From positions 434,001 to 498,000 of the forward strand of contig JASBNA010000002.1 of assembly GCA_038087015.1 (NCBI GenBank): a stretch of DNA of 64,000 bases. The letters run 5' to 3'. Origin of the DNA: Cerrena zonata (Eukaryota; Basidiomycota; Agaricomycetes; Polyporales; Cerrenaceae). The position numbers were made by a program, and so were the translations under genes. The notes below the pieces were generated by a model that saw only the letters and a list, made by a program, of their open reading frames with translations, had not been told where the DNA came from and made no database searches. This document shows positions 63,298 to 64,000 of this stretch, in pieces (position 1 is the stretch's first letter; the number at the start of each line of letters is the position of its first letter).

Positions 63298-64000
63298 AAG
63301 ACGAAGGTAGAGAGAGAGGTTGGCTGGGGCCGGGGATGGATGAGGACTGCATTTTCACAGGATTGAAGGGTATTTGAGTGAAGCCAAGGACGATCTATCT
63401 TTGCCACTAGGTGCTGAGGAACCCAAGAGGTAAATATAGGATGCCAAGACTTTGCGAAACCGACGACCGGTGTCTGACCGTGCATGGTGCCCCTGCCACC
63501 AAGCTTACGGCCTGTAGAACGGGTTTTTGGGCATCGTTTGTGACGACTCCGAGGCTGTTTGGATGCGAGGGGGGGTGTATATGTCGAACAGGGAGGGCAG
63601 CTAAGAGGAATCGGAGGCTTGGTAGGAATGATCCAAGACGACAGAGGCGCGGAAGGATGAAGTTAAAATAAACGGATGCTAAAAATACGACAGGAAGGGC
63701 TTGGCACTCCCATTGCGCCAGCCCAAGAGCTATTTCGGGCAGACACTCAATATGCGGAACTCAGGCGGAGTCTCTTCGGATGCCTCTCGAGCCAGCTGCC
63801 CATTCAGTCGGATTCACCGCACGACGTGGGCAGCCTGCAGCTCATGCAGATTATCGTCGGGGAGGTGTTCTTGGCTCCCTCTTGTGGTCGTAGGCTACTG
63901 ATTTCAATATGCCAGCGCTATCTAGAACAGCAACATCACCGACAACTTGCGACAACTGTCCAGAAATAGACCTGGCACACAATGCAGACACATGCCAAGT
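63298..64000. other. Terminal 0.7 kb upstream of the Ser/Arg/Pro-rich gene
   Basis: This stretch contains the upstream region of the last gene. A plus-strand open frame of 98 codons near 63676-63969 has no recognised family and is not called. Confidence 0.45.

Overview
This window is a piece of an intron-rich fungal nuclear genome, most likely a basidiomycete of the Agaricomycetes. The reasons are introns of about 50-70 bases in almost every gene, tightly packed genes on both strands, nuclear tRNAs with introns, and protein families such as an F-box gene of the agaricomycete type, a GPI-anchored chitin deacetylase, a GH72 glucanosyltransferase and a Blm10/PA200 proteasome activator. No prokaryotic signal, CRISPR array or intact transposon was seen. 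All models come from reading splice sites and conserved residues by eye; no database was searched.

Layout. 0-10 kb: a broken F-box gene (-), UPS1-type lipid transfer protein (+), RIC1 Rab-GEF subunit (+), a 2-oxoglutarate/Fe(II) dioxygenase (+). 9.7-15 kb: ATG26/UGT51 sterol glucosyltransferase (-). 15-22 kb: a cell-surface block with a SUR7/PalI membrane protein (+), tRNA-Lys (-), GH72 glucanosyltransferase (+) and chitin deacetylase (-). 22-32.4 kb: NAP/SET histone chaperone (-), SAC1 (-), U2A' (+), a TMEM205/DUF4149 protein (-), CSN6 (-), tRNA-Thr (-) and an AIM18-like chalcone-isomerase-fold protein (-). 32.7-40.7 kb: BLM10 (+). 40.7-43.7 kb: a gene-free 3 kb stretch. 43.7-48.5 kb: a tandem CCCH zinc-finger protein (+) and a choline/ethanolamine kinase (-). 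48.5-54 kb: gene-poor DNA around a drug-type MFS transporter (-). 54-63.3 kb: MDJ1 (-), a SET-domain protein (-), CK2 alpha (+), a GH18 chitinase (+) and a Ser/Arg/Pro-rich protein of unknown function (-).

The genes are mostly housekeeping. Themes are lipid handling (UPS1, ATG26, SAC1, choline kinase), wall remodelling (SUR7-like, GH72, chitin deacetylase, GH18), proteasome/ubiquitin control (BLM10, CSN6, F-box) and nuclear functions (NAP, U2A', SET, CCCH). Several pairs are divergent with short shared promoters: SAC1/U2A', AIM18/BLM10, SET/CK2 alpha and ATG26/SUR7-like.

The most striking sequence-level observation is that otherwise well conserved genes contain isolated one-base frame changes, most of them apparent one-base insertions. 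They occur in the F-box gene, RIC1, GH72, NAP, SAC1, CCCH and MDJ1, while ATG26, MFS, CK2 alpha, GH18, CSN6 and others read cleanly. Assembly errors are the simplest explanation, but the pattern deserves a check against reads. Other notable points are a proteasome-docking C-terminus of BLM10 completed by an 8-base last exon, micro-exons of 9 and 13 bases, two GC-AG introns and a 7-base tRNA intron. I did not find a convincing new biological system.
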